DNA from: Microvirga sp. TS319 | GTDB taxonomy: Bacteria; Pseudomonadota; Alphaproteobacteria; Rhizobiales; Beijerinckiaceae | Reading direction: 5' to 3' | NCBI RefSeq assembly: GCF_041276405.1 | Contig: NZ_JBGGGT010000002.1 | Span: 1,401,001 to 1,465,000, forward strand | DNA length: 64,000 nt | In this document: in pieces, positions 50,583-60,200 of the stretch | Numbering within the stretch: position 1 is the first letter of the stretch | Layout of the letters: each line of letters starts with the position of its first letter | Program-made: the position numbers and the translations under genes | The notes under the pieces: generated by a model | What the model saw: only the letters and a program-made list of their open reading frames with translations | Told to the model about the DNA's origin: nothing | Database searches by the model: none

Positions 50583-51767
50583 TTGACCTTTCCGACCAGA
50601 GCCTTCGAAATCCGCCTGGGTGCCTTGCAGGCGGCAAGTTTCGTGAGCCACGGCGTCTATCTGCCGTTCTTTCCCCTCTGGCTTCAGAGCAAGGCATTGT
50701 CGCCCACGCTCATCGGCCTCGTGGTCGCCATTCCGATCGTGGTGCGCATCATCGCGACGGCGCCCCTGCTCAGCCTCGCCGACCGGTCCTTCGGGGCGCG
50801 GCGCCTGCTGATCGCCAGCCATATGGGTCAGATGGCATGTTTCCCTCTGCTGCTGCTGGCCGACAACAGCCTGACGATCATCGCGCTCGTGGCGCTCGTC
50901 GCCTTTGCCCAGGCGGCGATCCTTCCCGGCAACGATCTCGTGTCCACGAACGCGGTCCAGCGCCATCCCGGCCTTCATTACGGGCGCATCCGGGGCATCG
51001 GCTCGGCTGCGTATTTCATCACCAATATCCTGGCCGGTTATCTCGTGGGCGCCTTCGGACCCACGATGGTGATCCTGGCGCTCACGTTCATCCCGGTCCT
51101 CGGCATCACGGCCACCATGGCGGCCGTTCCGGACGAGGTTCCCGACCACCCCTCCCGAAATCCGGGCAAGGGAACGAAAGCGGATCTTGCGCTGCCGGGC
51201 GTCCTCTGCCTCCTCCTGGTCGCAGGCGCGGTCACGCAGGGCAGCCACGGCGCCCTCAACGCCTTTGCCAGCATCTATTGGCGCTCGCTCGGCTTTTCGG
51301 ATTCCGTCATCGGCTATTTCTGGGCCGTGGGCGTGATCGCGGAGATCCTCGTGTTCGTCTTCCTCGGCCGTGCGGTGGGGCGCAGTTCCGGCGTCTGGCT
51401 GATCCTTCTCGGGTCGGCCGCCACAATCCTCCGCTTCTCGGTGATGTCCCTCCAGCCGGGGCTTGCCGTAAGCCTCCTCCTGCAGGTCATGCACAGCCTG
51501 ACCTATGCCGCCACTCATATCGGCACCATGGCGGCCCTGACCGCCCTTGCGCCGATGCGGGCGCGGGGACGGGCCCAGGGCATCTACGGGTCTCTCGCCG
51601 CCCTGACGACGGCGATCTCCACCATCGGCAGCGGCATGATCTACGAGCAGGCCGGGTCCCTGGTCTTCGCCGCGATGGCTCCCTTGGGAGCCGCCGGCTT
51701 CGTTCTCATGCTGATCGTGATCCGCATGCTGAAGGCTCAGCCCCAGAGGGCGGGCTCCGGCGGGTAG
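50583..51767 (+). CDS. MFS transporter (LacY/PPP-like)
   Basis: 394 residues, about twelve helices; MFS_1-like family (ASFVSHGVYLPFFPLWLQSK at the N-terminus, loop RSFGARRLL). Relatives move phenylpropionates or sugars. It starts with TTG and a weak CTCC-containing leader, so its true start is less certain. It converges on the dipeptide epimerase gene with a 31-base overlap of the coding ends. Confidence 0.87.
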   Translation: MTFPTRAFEIRLGALQAASFVSHGVYLPFFPLWLQSKALSPTLIGLVVAIPIVVRIIATAPLLSLADRSFGARRLLIASHMGQMACFPLLLLADNSLTIIALVALVAFAQAAILPGNDLVSTNAVQRHPGLHYGRIRGIGSAAYFITNILAGYLVGAFGPTMVILALTFIPVLGITATMAAVPDEVPDHPSRNPGKGTKADLALPGVLCLLLVAGAVTQGSHGALNAFASIYWRSLGFSDSVIGYFWAVGVIAEILVFVFLGRAVGRSSGVWLILLGSAATILRFSVMSLQPGLAVSLLLQVMHSLTYAATHIGTMAALTALAPMRARGRAQGIYGSLAALTTAISTIGSGMIYEQAGSLVFAAMAPLGAAGFVLMLIVIRMLKAQPQRAGSGG

Positions 51768-52720
51768 ACGAGGCTGCCCTCGTATCTCAGGCCGGGTTCC
51801 CGGTCCCTGGCGAGGAGCAGGGGGCCGTCCAGGTCCACGAAGCGGCAGCGGGGCGCGATCACCAGGGCCGGGGCCATGGCGAGGGACGTTCCGACCATGC
51901 AGCCGATCATGAGGGAGAAGCCGAGGCCCTCGGCCGCATCGGCCAGAGCCAGCGCCTCCGTGAGGCCGCCGGTCTTGTCGAGCTTGATGTTCACCACGTC
52001 GTAGAGCCCGACGAGACGCTGCAGGCCCTGTCGGTCGTGGACGCTCTCGTCGGCCATGATGGGGACAGGCCGCTCGATCCTGGCCAGGAACCCGTCGGCC
52101 TTGGCCGGGAGGGGTTGTTCCACCAGGGCGTAGCCTTCCTCCGCGCAGGCGGCGAGATGCGCCTGGATATTCGCCTCGGTCCAGCCTTCGTTCGCATCGG
52201 CGATGAGCGTCGCATCGGGGGCGGCCCGACGCACGGCGCGAATCCGCGCGATGTCGCCGTCCGGGCCGCCGAACTTCACCTTCAGGATCGGACGCTCCGC
52301 GGCCTTGGCGGTCGCTTCCGCCATCTCTTCAGGCGACCCGAGGCTGATCGTATAGGCGGTGGTCACGGGCTGCCACCGGGCCAGGCCCGCGGCGACATGG
52401 GCGCGGATGCCGGAGCGCTTCGCGTCCAGGTCCCAGAGCGCGCAATCCACCGCATTGCGGGCGGCGCCGGGGGGCATAGCCGACTGAAGCGCCTCGCGGG
52501 TCAGCCCGGCCTCGATCTGCGGGCGCAGCTCCTCGATGGCGGTGGCCACGCCTTCGACCGTTTCGCCGTAGCGCGGGTAGGGCACGCATTCCCCATGCCC
52601 AACGGCGCCGTCCTCGGCAATGGTGGCGGTCACCACCACGGCCTCCGTGCGCGAGCCGCGCGAGATGGTGAATTTGCCCGCGATGGGGAACCGGTCGACG
52701 GAAACGGTAAGCTGACGCAT
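51737..52720 (-). CDS. L-Ala-D/L-Glu (dipeptide) epimerase, enolase superfamily
   Basis: 327 residues, MLE-subgroup enolase: KVKFGG (catalytic Lys), DANEGW (metal Asp), EQPLPA, MADES, KLDKTGG (second Lys) and GCMVGTSLAMAPA. Epimerises L-Ala-D-Glu from murein peptides to L-Ala-L-Glu so it can be degraded. ATG of MRQLTVSVD chosen over one nine codons upstream. Cytoplasmic; next to the Mla operon by position only. Confidence 0.92.
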   Translation of the reverse strand: MRQLTVSVDRFPIAGKFTISRGSRTEAVVVTATIAEDGAVGHGECVPYPRYGETVEGVATAIEELRPQIEAGLTREALQSAMPPGAARNAVDCALWDLDAKRSGIRAHVAAGLARWQPVTTAYTISLGSPEEMAEATAKAAERPILKVKFGGPDGDIARIRAVRRAAPDATLIADANEGWTEANIQAHLAACAEEGYALVEQPLPAKADGFLARIERPVPIMADESVHDRQGLQRLVGLYDVVNIKLDKTGGLTEALALADAAEGLGFSLMIGCMVGTSLAMAPALVIAPRCRFVDLDGPLLLARDREPGLRYEGSLVYPPEPALWG

Positions 52721-52807
52721 TCTCTCGGCTTCTCTTTGGAAGTTCATCTCGACTTCTGCCGCAGCTACACGCTATCACCAAGCGGAATCAATGCCGGAAG
52801 GATCACA

Positions 52808-53953
52808 GTGGCGCAGAGCACCCTGGCTCAAGAGCCGCAGCTGAATATCGAGCGCACCGGAAACAAGGTCACGGCCCTGCTGGCCGGCCCCTGGACCGCC
52901 GAGCACGCGCGGGCGGTCGAATCGCTCGCGGGCGAGATCGCGGCCCAGGCCGACCGGCATCATCTCATCATCGACCTTGCCGGGGTCCAACGGCTCGACA
53001 CCCTGGGAGCCTGGGTTCTCGACCGCACCCGTCACGAGCTCGGCGGGAAGGGGCTGGCGTCGGATTTCGTGAACGCCACCCAGGAACAGGAGATTCTCCT
53101 CAACGAGGTTGCCTACAGGGGCTTCCAGGAGCGGCCCAGGCCCCGGCGCTCGCGCCTCGTCGATTTCCTCGCCGATGTGGGCCGTACCGTCGCCGAGGCC
53201 GGAGACGATCTGGTGCGCGGCGTCGCGTTCCTGGGCGAGCTCGTCGGGGCCTTGATCCGGGTCGTCACGCACCCCCGGCGGTTCCGGGGCGCGGCAGTCG
53301 TGAACCAGTTGGAGCAGATCGCCTATCGCGGCGTGCCCATCATCGTGCTGATTTCATTCCTGGTGGGAGCAATCGTCGCCCAGCAGGGCATCTTTCAGCT
53401 GGTCAAGTTCGGCGCCACGCCCTTCGTGGTGGATCTCATCGGCATCCTGGTGCTGCGCGAATTGGGCGTCCTGCTGACCTCGATCATGGTGGCGGGCCGC
53501 TCCGGTTCCGCCTTCACGGCCGAGATCGGTTCCATGAAGATGCGCGAGGAGATCGATGCCTTGCGGGTCATGGGGCTCGATCCCATCGAGGTGCTGATCC
53601 TGCCCCGCATCCTCGCCCTGATCATCGGCCTGCCTCTGCTGGCCTTCCTGTCATCCATCGCGGCGCTTCTCGGCGGCGGCATCACGGCCTGGGTCTATGG
53701 CGACATCAGCCCGGACGTGTTCCTGACCCGCCTGAAGGCGGCAGTCGCCTTCAATACCTTCATGGTCGGCCTCATCAAGGCCCCGTTCATGGCCATGATC
53801 ATCGGCATCATCGCCACTCTCGAGGGCCTGGCGGTGGCGGGCTCCGCGGAATCCCTCGGCCGGCACGTGACCTCCTCGGTCGTGAAGGCGATCTTCATGG
53901 TCATCGTGCTCGACGGCCTCTTCGCCATGTTCTTCGCCGCCATCCGGTACTGA
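52808..53953 (+). CDS. mlaE: MlaE-type ABC permease with N-terminal STAS domain
   Basis: 381 residues. The first 95 (PQLNIERTGNKVTALLAG ... IIDLAGVQRLDTLGAWVLD) form a STAS domain like MlaB, the rest the MlaE permease (GRSGSAFTAEIGSMKMREEI; KAPFMAMIIGIIATLEGL). In E. coli MlaB is a separate small protein; here it is fused. Starts with GTG after GGAAGGATCACA. Long in-frame open sequence upstream, through two genes of other frames and strands, is an artefact of high GC. Confidence 0.93.
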   Translation: MAQSTLAQEPQLNIERTGNKVTALLAGPWTAEHARAVESLAGEIAAQADRHHLIIDLAGVQRLDTLGAWVLDRTRHELGGKGLASDFVNATQEQEILLNEVAYRGFQERPRPRRSRLVDFLADVGRTVAEAGDDLVRGVAFLGELVGALIRVVTHPRRFRGAAVVNQLEQIAYRGVPIIVLISFLVGAIVAQQGIFQLVKFGATPFVVDLIGILVLRELGVLLTSIMVAGRSGSAFTAEIGSMKMREEIDALRVMGLDPIEVLILPRILALIIGLPLLAFLSSIAALLGGGITAWVYGDISPDVFLTRLKAAVAFNTFMVGLIKAPFMAMIIGIIATLEGLAVAGSAESLGRHVTSSVVKAIFMVIVLDGLFAMFFAAIRY

Positions 53954-53957
53954 AACG

Positions 53958-54758
53958 ATGCTCGAACGGCACAATTCCGCGCACCCTGTGAAACGTGAAG
54001 TGATCATCCGCGTGCGCGGCGTCGAGGTGGGCTTCGGCGAGAGGACCGTTCTCAAGGACCTCGATCTCGACGTTTATCGCGGGGAGATCCTCGGCTTCGT
54101 CGGCGCCTCGGGCCAGGGCAAGTCGGTGCTGACCCGCGCCATCCTGGGGCTCATTCCCAAGCGCGCGGGCACCATCGAGGTTCTGGGCCGGAATCTCGAC
54201 GAGCTGTCCCCGGCCGAACGCCGCGTCATGGAGCGGCACTGGGGCGTGCTGTTCCAGCAGGGCGCGCTGTTCTCGGCACTCACCGTGAAGCAGAACGTCC
54301 AGGTCCCGATGCGCGAGCATCTCGACCTCTCCGAGCGCCTCCTCGACGAACTCGCCATGCTGAAGATCGAGATGGTGGGCCTCAGCCCGGATGCAGCGGA
54401 CAAGCTGCCTTCGGAACTGTCCGGCGGCATGATCAAGCGCGCGGCGCTCGCCCGGGCGCTCGCGCTCGACCCTGATATCGTCTTCCTCGACGAGCCCACA
54501 TCCGGTCTGGACCCCATCGGCGCAGGCGACTTCGACGAACTGATCGCGACGTTACAGCGGACTTTAGGGTTAACCGTATTCATGGTAACGCACGATCTCG
54601 ACAGCCTTTACACGGTCTGCGACCGGATCGCGGCGCTGGGTGAGGGAAAAATACTGGCGGAGGGCCCCATCGAGGCGATGCTGGCATCGGATCACCCATG
54701 GCTCCGCTCCTATTTTCACGGAAAACGGGCACGCGCGGCAGCAGCCGGCGGCGCGTAA
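53958..54758 (+). CDS. mlaF: MlaF-type ABC ATPase
   Basis: 266 residues: Walker A GASGQGKSVLTRA, Q-loop FQQGALFSALTV, signature LSGGMIKRAALARAL, Walker B FLDEPTSGLDP and H-loop VTHDLDSL. Energises lipid movement between inner membrane and MlaD. Four bases after mlaE stop, six before mlaD. Confidence 0.93.
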   Translation: MLERHNSAHPVKREVIIRVRGVEVGFGERTVLKDLDLDVYRGEILGFVGASGQGKSVLTRAILGLIPKRAGTIEVLGRNLDELSPAERRVMERHWGVLFQQGALFSALTVKQNVQVPMREHLDLSERLLDELAMLKIEMVGLSPDAADKLPSELSGGMIKRAALARALALDPDIVFLDEPTSGLDPIGAGDFDELIATLQRTLGLTVFMVTHDLDSLYTVCDRIAALGEGKILAEGPIEAMLASDHPWLRSYFHGKRARAAAAGGA

Positions 54759-54764
54759 GGGGCA

Positions 54765-56105
54765 ATGATGGAAACGCGTGCGAATTATGCTCTGATCGGC
54801 ATCTTCACCCTGGCGGTGATCGCGGCAGCGTTCGGCTTCGTCTATTGGTTCTCCGGCGGCAGCCGGGGGCAGGAGCGTCAGGCCGTCCGAATCGTGTTCT
54901 CAGGCTCCGTGTCGGGCCTGTCCCAGGGCTCCAGCGTGTCCTTCAACGGCCTGCGCGTGGGCGAGGTGACCCAGATCAGCCTCCTACCCGAGGATCCGCG
55001 CCGGGTCGTTGCCATTGCCCAGGTGGACAGGAACACTCCGGTCCGCGCCGACACCCGCGCCCGCCTCGAATACCAGGGCCTGACCGGCGTGGCGAATATC
55101 GGCCTCTCGGGTGGCGAGCCCGGCGCTCCTCCGCTGGTGGCCGGTCCCGGCCAGCCGATGCCGACCATCTTCGCGGACCGTTCCGACTTCCAGGATCTGA
55201 TCGAGACCGCGCGCAACATCGCCCGCCGGGCCGACGACGTGCTGGAGCGCGTAGGCCGCGTCATCGCCGACAACGAAGGCTCGATCAACCGCACCGTCCA
55301 GAACGTCGAGCGCTTCTCCCAGGCGCTGGGCGAGAATGCGGAGGGCATCGATCGCTTCCTGGCCCAGGTCGGCCAGGCGGCCGAGAAGATCGGTCCCCTG
55401 GCCGAGAAGCTCGACACGCTCGCCACCAATGTCGATCAGGTCGTCCGCGCGGTCGAGCCGCAGCGCGTGACGCGCATCGTCGAGAACGTGGAGAACTTCA
55501 CCGAGGCCCTCGGCGAGAACCGCGAGGCCGTCAGCGCCGCCCTGCGGGATGCCTCGGCTCTCGTGCACAGCCTCAACGACACCGCTCCGAAGCTCGATGC
55601 CGCCGTGACCGAGATCTCGGGCCTCGTGAAGGCCATCGATCCGAACAAGGTGAGCCGCACCGTCGATAACGTCCAGAACTTCACCGATACGCTGAACCGC
55701 CGCAGCCCCGATATCGACAAGGCCATCCAGGAGGCGCGTTCGATTACCGAGAAGCTGAACAAGTCCGCCGACCGCATTGATGCGGTCCTGGCGGGCGCCG
55801 AGAAGTTCCTGGGCTCGGCCTCAGGCGAGACGGGCAGGGGAGCCTTCGACGAGATCAAGGCGGCGGCCGTCTCCGTGCGTGAGCTGGCCGATGACCTGAA
55901 CGCGCGCACCAGCGGCATCGAAGGGGTTGTGAAAGGCTTCGGCCGCTTCACCGATTCAGGGCTCCGCGAGTACGAGGCGCTCGCGGTCGAGGGCCGCAAG
56001 ACGCTGGAGGATATCAGCCGTGCGGTCCGCAGCATCGAGCGTAATCCACAGCAGTTTCTTTTCGGTGGCCGTTCGAACCTCCCTGAATACAATGGACGCC
56101 GCTAA
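54765..56105 (+). CDS. mlaD: MlaD-type (MCE) lipid-binding protein
   Basis: 446 residues: one N-terminal helix (NYALIGIFTLAVIAAAFGFV), an MCE domain (about 40-120; SVSFNGLRVGEVTQISL), then a long coiled-coil or helical tail (about 140-430) with repeats such as ENVENFTEALGEN and DNVQNFTDTLNRR. Much longer than E. coli MlaD (183 residues), more like PqiB/YebT or Rhizobiales MlaD; the tail may span the periplasm as a needle. Start ATG follows AAGGGG. Confidence 0.9.
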   Translation: MMETRANYALIGIFTLAVIAAAFGFVYWFSGGSRGQERQAVRIVFSGSVSGLSQGSSVSFNGLRVGEVTQISLLPEDPRRVVAIAQVDRNTPVRADTRARLEYQGLTGVANIGLSGGEPGAPPLVAGPGQPMPTIFADRSDFQDLIETARNIARRADDVLERVGRVIADNEGSINRTVQNVERFSQALGENAEGIDRFLAQVGQAAEKIGPLAEKLDTLATNVDQVVRAVEPQRVTRIVENVENFTEALGENREAVSAALRDASALVHSLNDTAPKLDAAVTEISGLVKAIDPNKVSRTVDNVQNFTDTLNRRSPDIDKAIQEARSITEKLNKSADRIDAVLAGAEKFLGSASGETGRGAFDEIKAAAVSVRELADDLNARTSGIEGVVKGFGRFTDSGLREYEALAVEGRKTLEDISRAVRSIERNPQQFLFGGRSNLPEYNGRR

Positions 56106-56114
56106 GTAAGCCCT

Positions 56115-56795
56115 ATGCGTGGACCTTCCGTGTCATTCTCCCCGACCGAATTCCAGCCGCTCCGGCGCCTGATGCCCGTGGTGCTTCTGGCGGCGCTGGT
56201 CGGCGCCTGCTCGTCGAGCCCGGCGCCGACGTCGTACGATCTCTCCGCTCCGACATCCCGGATCAGGGGAGCCGCCGGCGTCCAGGTGCTCGTGAACGAA
56301 CCGGCTGCCCTGCAGACTCTGGCGAGCCAGCAGATCCTGGTGAAGGACGCGAGCGGCACGGTCTCCTTCCTGGGAGGCGCGCAATGGGCCGACAACCTGC
56401 CGCGCCTCATCCAGACGCGCCTGATCAATACGTTCGAGAACGCGTCCCAGCTGCGCGGCGTATCCCGTCCCAGCAGCGGCGCGGTCGCCGATGTTCAGCT
56501 CATCTCGGAGCTCCGTAGCTTCGAGATCGCCACACCGTCCGACGAGGCCGTGGTGGAGATATCCGTGAAGATCGTGAGCGATCAGAACGGGCGGATCATG
56601 AACGGCCGCATCTTCCGCGCCCGCGCCCCCGTCGCGGCGGTGGACGCCCCCAACGCCACTCGGGCGCTCGATGAGGCGCTGTCGAAGGTGATGCTCGACA
56701 TCGTCCGCTGGGTCAGCGGCAGCCCGCTGCCCCGGCGCGAAGAGCCGGGCGATTTGCGCAGCGAAGCTCCAGCGAAGGAACAGGCGCCGACTTAA
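56115..56795 (+). CDS. ABC-type transport auxiliary lipoprotein (PqiC-like)
   Basis: 226 residues with lipobox LVGAC (Cys at about 34), the rest soluble periplasmic (SYDLSAPTSRIRGAAGVQVL; ISELRSFEIATPSDEAVVE). The family sits at outer membrane ends of Mla/Pqi systems and replaces the MlaC shuttle. The start ATG lies 9 bp after mlaD. No MlaA or MlaC is adjacent. Last gene of the operon, followed by a terminator. Confidence 0.88.
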   Translation: MRGPSVSFSPTEFQPLRRLMPVVLLAALVGACSSSPAPTSYDLSAPTSRIRGAAGVQVLVNEPAALQTLASQQILVKDASGTVSFLGGAQWADNLPRLIQTRLINTFENASQLRGVSRPSSGAVADVQLISELRSFEIATPSDEAVVEISVKIVSDQNGRIMNGRIFRARAPVAAVDAPNATRALDEALSKVMLDIVRWVSGSPLPRREEPGDLRSEAPAKEQAPT

Positions 56796-56827
56796 GCGCT
56801 GGCGCTCTTCATCGAGAATACGTTCAG

Positions 56828-56855
56828 GGCCCCGATCCGGATCGGGGCCTTTTTT
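56828..56855 (+). terminator. Rho-independent terminator after the mla operon
   Basis: Stem GGCCCCGATCC / GGATCGGGGCC immediately followed by six T residues, 32 bp after the lipoprotein stop. A typical intrinsic terminator for the plus-strand operon. Between here and 56985 I see nothing else. Confidence 0.85.
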
Positions 56856-56985
56856 CGTCGCTGTCGGAGCGCCTTTCGCTATGGCCGTCCTCGTCTGACG
56901 CACGCCCGACGTCCCGAGGCAGTCGAAGACTGCAGAATCGGACGTGACATCGAATTCATGTCCAACGCTTCAACATTTTGATCTT

Positions 56986-57035
56986 GAGCATCTTTTCACG
57001 CAAAACCGGTTCCCGCATTTGCGTGAAAAGATGCT
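56986..57035. repeat. Perfect 19-bp stem hairpin element (type C)
   Basis: GAGCATCTTTTCACGCAAA pairs with TTTGCGTGAAAAGATGCTC around a 12-nt loop containing ACCGGTTCCCGC. A distinct repeat type sharing the GAGCATC ends and AACCGGTT core with the mosaic elements. A half-copy occurs in R7 (29162). The 420-bp interval otherwise holds the terminators listed and no gene. Confidence 0.85.
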
Positions 57036-57158
57036 CTGAGCCGGCGATCCATGGCCTCCGGTGCCGCAGAAAGGGGCGGGGATCCCGCCGTCCTCTTTCC
57101 TGGTCCGGTAGCGTTCATGGATCCGCTACGCGGGGACGACGGAACAGCACGTCAAAAT

Positions 57159-57187
57159 AAAAGCGCGGCCTCTAGGGCCGCGCTTTT
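57159..57187 (-). terminator. Bidirectional-looking terminator after the coiled-coil protein gene
   Basis: Stem AAAAGCGCGGCC / GGCCGCGCTTTT with a 5-nt loop TCTAG, 25 bp beyond the minus-strand stop at 57213. T/A flanks allow termination in either direction. Confidence 0.8.
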
Positions 57188-57212
57188 CGTCTCGTCTCAG
57201 CATCGGTCGGGT

Positions 57213-60200
57213 TTATTCGAACCGCCCGCTCGCGTGGGCCAGCATGGTGTAGACCTTGCCGGTTTCCGATGTGAGATAGGTCTTGGTCAGCGTCGAGTCG
57301 CGGTCGTCGCGGGAGACTTCGGTGAGGAGGCGCTCGAACTCGTCGACGTAACGGTCGACCGTCTGGCGGAATTCCGTGTCGAGGCGATATTTCTGGCGGA
57401 TCTCGTCGAAGGTCTGCTGACCCTGCGCCGTGTAGAGGCGGCGGCTGAACACGTTGGTTTCGCCGCGGCGATAGCGATCCCACAGATCGACGGCCGCATC
57501 GTGGTCGATCATGCGGGCGATATCGACCGAGATCGAATCGAGGGACTCGAGACCGTTGGCGCGGGCGCGCGCCGAGCCGCGCGCGGGCTCTTCCTCATCG
57601 CGCGAGGCGCGGGTCAGAAGGTCCGAGAGCCAGCCGCCGCGGCCGGCGTCGCGAGCGGCTGCTGCCTCTTCCCGACGGGGGGCAGGACGCTCCACGGAGG
57701 CCTGACGGACCGGCGCGGGAGCCGGAGCCGGTGCCGGTGCCGCAGCCGGACGCGGCTCGGGCTGGCGTGCGACATTCGGCGCAGGGGCCGGGACCGGAGG
57801 GGCGATGCGCTGCTCGACCGCAGCGGCGACCGCGGCCATCGTCGCGGCGACCGGGGTCTCGTTCACGGCGGCGCGACGGGGCTGAGCGGCGGGAGCCGCA
57901 TCGACCACGCGGTTCGACCGCGAGACGAGAGCCGAGAGCTCGTTGAGCGCCTTGATCTGGTCGGCGACCACACGGCGCATGTTGGCCGTGGTTTCCTGAG
58001 TTTCCTGCGGCAGCTCGACCACGCCGCGGCGCAGCTCGGCGCGGGTGGCTTCCAGCTCGCGCTGGATCTGGCCGGTCATGCCGCGCAGCTCGCCCATGGT
58101 TTCGCGGAACTTCGCGGTGGCGCCGCCGAGCGCCTCCGCCATCTCGGCGGCGGCCTTCTCGTAGGTCGTCCGCAGGCTCGCGGCGGTGCGCTCGCTTTCC
58201 ACGCCCGTGGTGAGGCGGATGCGCTCGAACTGCTCTCCGATCGCCTGGGTGGTGGTGGTGGCGGCCTCCGACAGGACGGAACCGATCTGGCGCGCCTTGC
58301 TCTCGGCGTTCTCGAGCGAGCCTTCCACGAGAGTCGTGAACGCGCGAGTGACGGATTCGAGGTCCTGCGAACGCTCCTGGATGCGGCCGAGCAACTCGTC
58401 GAGAGCGCCCTGGCGGCTGGCCACGGCCTCGTTCATGCGGCTTTCGACGCGCTCCAGGGCGGAAGCCGCCTGGGTGAGGGTGTTGATCTGCTCGTAGGTG
58501 GTCTCGGTGAGCGTGCGGCCGCGCTCATCCAGAGATTGGGCGAGGTCCATAGCCTGCTGGATCGCACCGGAGGAGACGCTGCGCAGGGCCTCCACCTGAT
58601 CGGCCACCTGCTCGGATGCGCGGTTCGCCTGCGAGGCGACTTCCGAAAGGAGGGTCTCGATCTGCTGTACGCGGCCGCCCAGGCCATCCTCGACGGCGCC
58701 GAGGTTGCCGCTGGCGGAGGCTGCCACCTCCTGCAGGGTGCGGCTTGCCTCCTGAAGGCGCCCGAGCACGTCCGCGAGTTCGCCGCGCAGGCGCTCGTTG
58801 GTGCCGACAAGGGTCTCGACCGTGCGCTCCGCGCCGTCGTCGATAGCCGTGCGCATGGCCTCCGTCGACTGCGCATAGGAGGAGGTGAGCTCCATCGTGC
58901 GCTCCTGGAGCGACGACAGCATGGTCTTGCTGCGTTCCTCGAGGGCGCGCAGCGTGTTCTCGGTGACGGCTTCGACCTCGCGGCCGATCACTTCGCCGCG
59001 GCTGCCCAGGGTCTCGACGAGCGAGTTGCCCTGCGTGTCGAAGATCGACCGGATCTCGCCGATGCGGCTGTTGAGGGAGGAGACGACGGCCTGGCCGCGC
59101 TCGTCGATGGCTTCCGCGACGCCGCCGAGGCGGTTGACCACGCGCTCCTCGAACTTCGACACGCGCTCGTCCAGCGTCGAAGCGATCTCGTCCGCGCGGC
59201 TGCCGAGGGTCTGGTTGATCTCGAAGGCGCGGGCGCCGAGGGCCTCGGCGATCTCGTCCGAGCGGTCCCCGAGGATCTGGTTGATCGTGGAGATGCGGTT
59301 TTCGAGCGCCTGCGCGATCTCGCCGACGCGGGTGCCGAGGATCTCGTTGATGCTGGAGGCCCGGACGTCCAGGGTCTCGCCGATCTGCTCTGCCCTGGAG
59401 GAGAGGGTATCGGCGATGGTGCTGGTCTTCGCCGTGATCGCCTGACTGATCTCGTCGACGCGGGTCTGGAGGGCGTTCGCCACGTCGCGGCCGCCTTCCG
59501 CCATCACGCGGGCCAGTTCGCCGGTGCGCACCACGAGCGCCTCGTTCAGGGCCGTGGAGCGGGCGCTGAGAACACCGTCCACGCGCTCGACGATGGTGTC
59601 GAAGTTGGAGGTGATTTCCGTCGTGCGGCGGGAGGCATGCTCCTCGAGAGCGGAGAGCTGGGTCTCGATGGCGGTCGTGGCCTCACGGGCCCGCTCGGCG
59701 AAGGTTTCCGCCACCGTGCGGCCCTGCACGGTGATGAGCTGGTCCATCTCCTCGAAGCGGCCGCTGATCGTCTCCGTGAGGGAGCCGACGTCGCGGGAGA
59801 TGCGGTCGGCGAGTTCGCCGCCGCGGCCCATGACGCTCTCGAAGGCTTCGAGGCGGGAGCCGAGCGTTTCCTCCACTTCGCGGGTGCGGGTCTCGACGGT
59901 GCTCGTGAGGTTCTCCGCCGTGCGGTTGAGGACGTCGTTGACGCGGGCGCCCTGTGTGGCGATGGCGAGGACGATGTCCTTGCCGGTGCCGGCGAGGCGT
60001 GTCTGCGCTTCGTCCGCATGCCGCGAAAGAGTCTCGGAGAATTCCTGGCCGCGGGTGTCGAGCGAGGTCTGGAATTCCTCGACCCTGGAGCCCAGGAGGG
60101 AGGAGATGCGCTCGCCGACCTCGGCGAGGTTCGACTCCAGAGACTGGCCCTGGACCGTCACGGACTCGCTGACGCGCTGGCTCGCGGTCTCGAGACGAGT

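Noticed and set aside
50837..53953. Continuous 1038-codon plus-strand frame across three genes
   Set aside because: It runs out of frame through MFS, antisense through the epimerase, then becomes mlaE. Only the last 381 codons have protein character and a ribosome site; the rest is a high-GC open-frame artefact.
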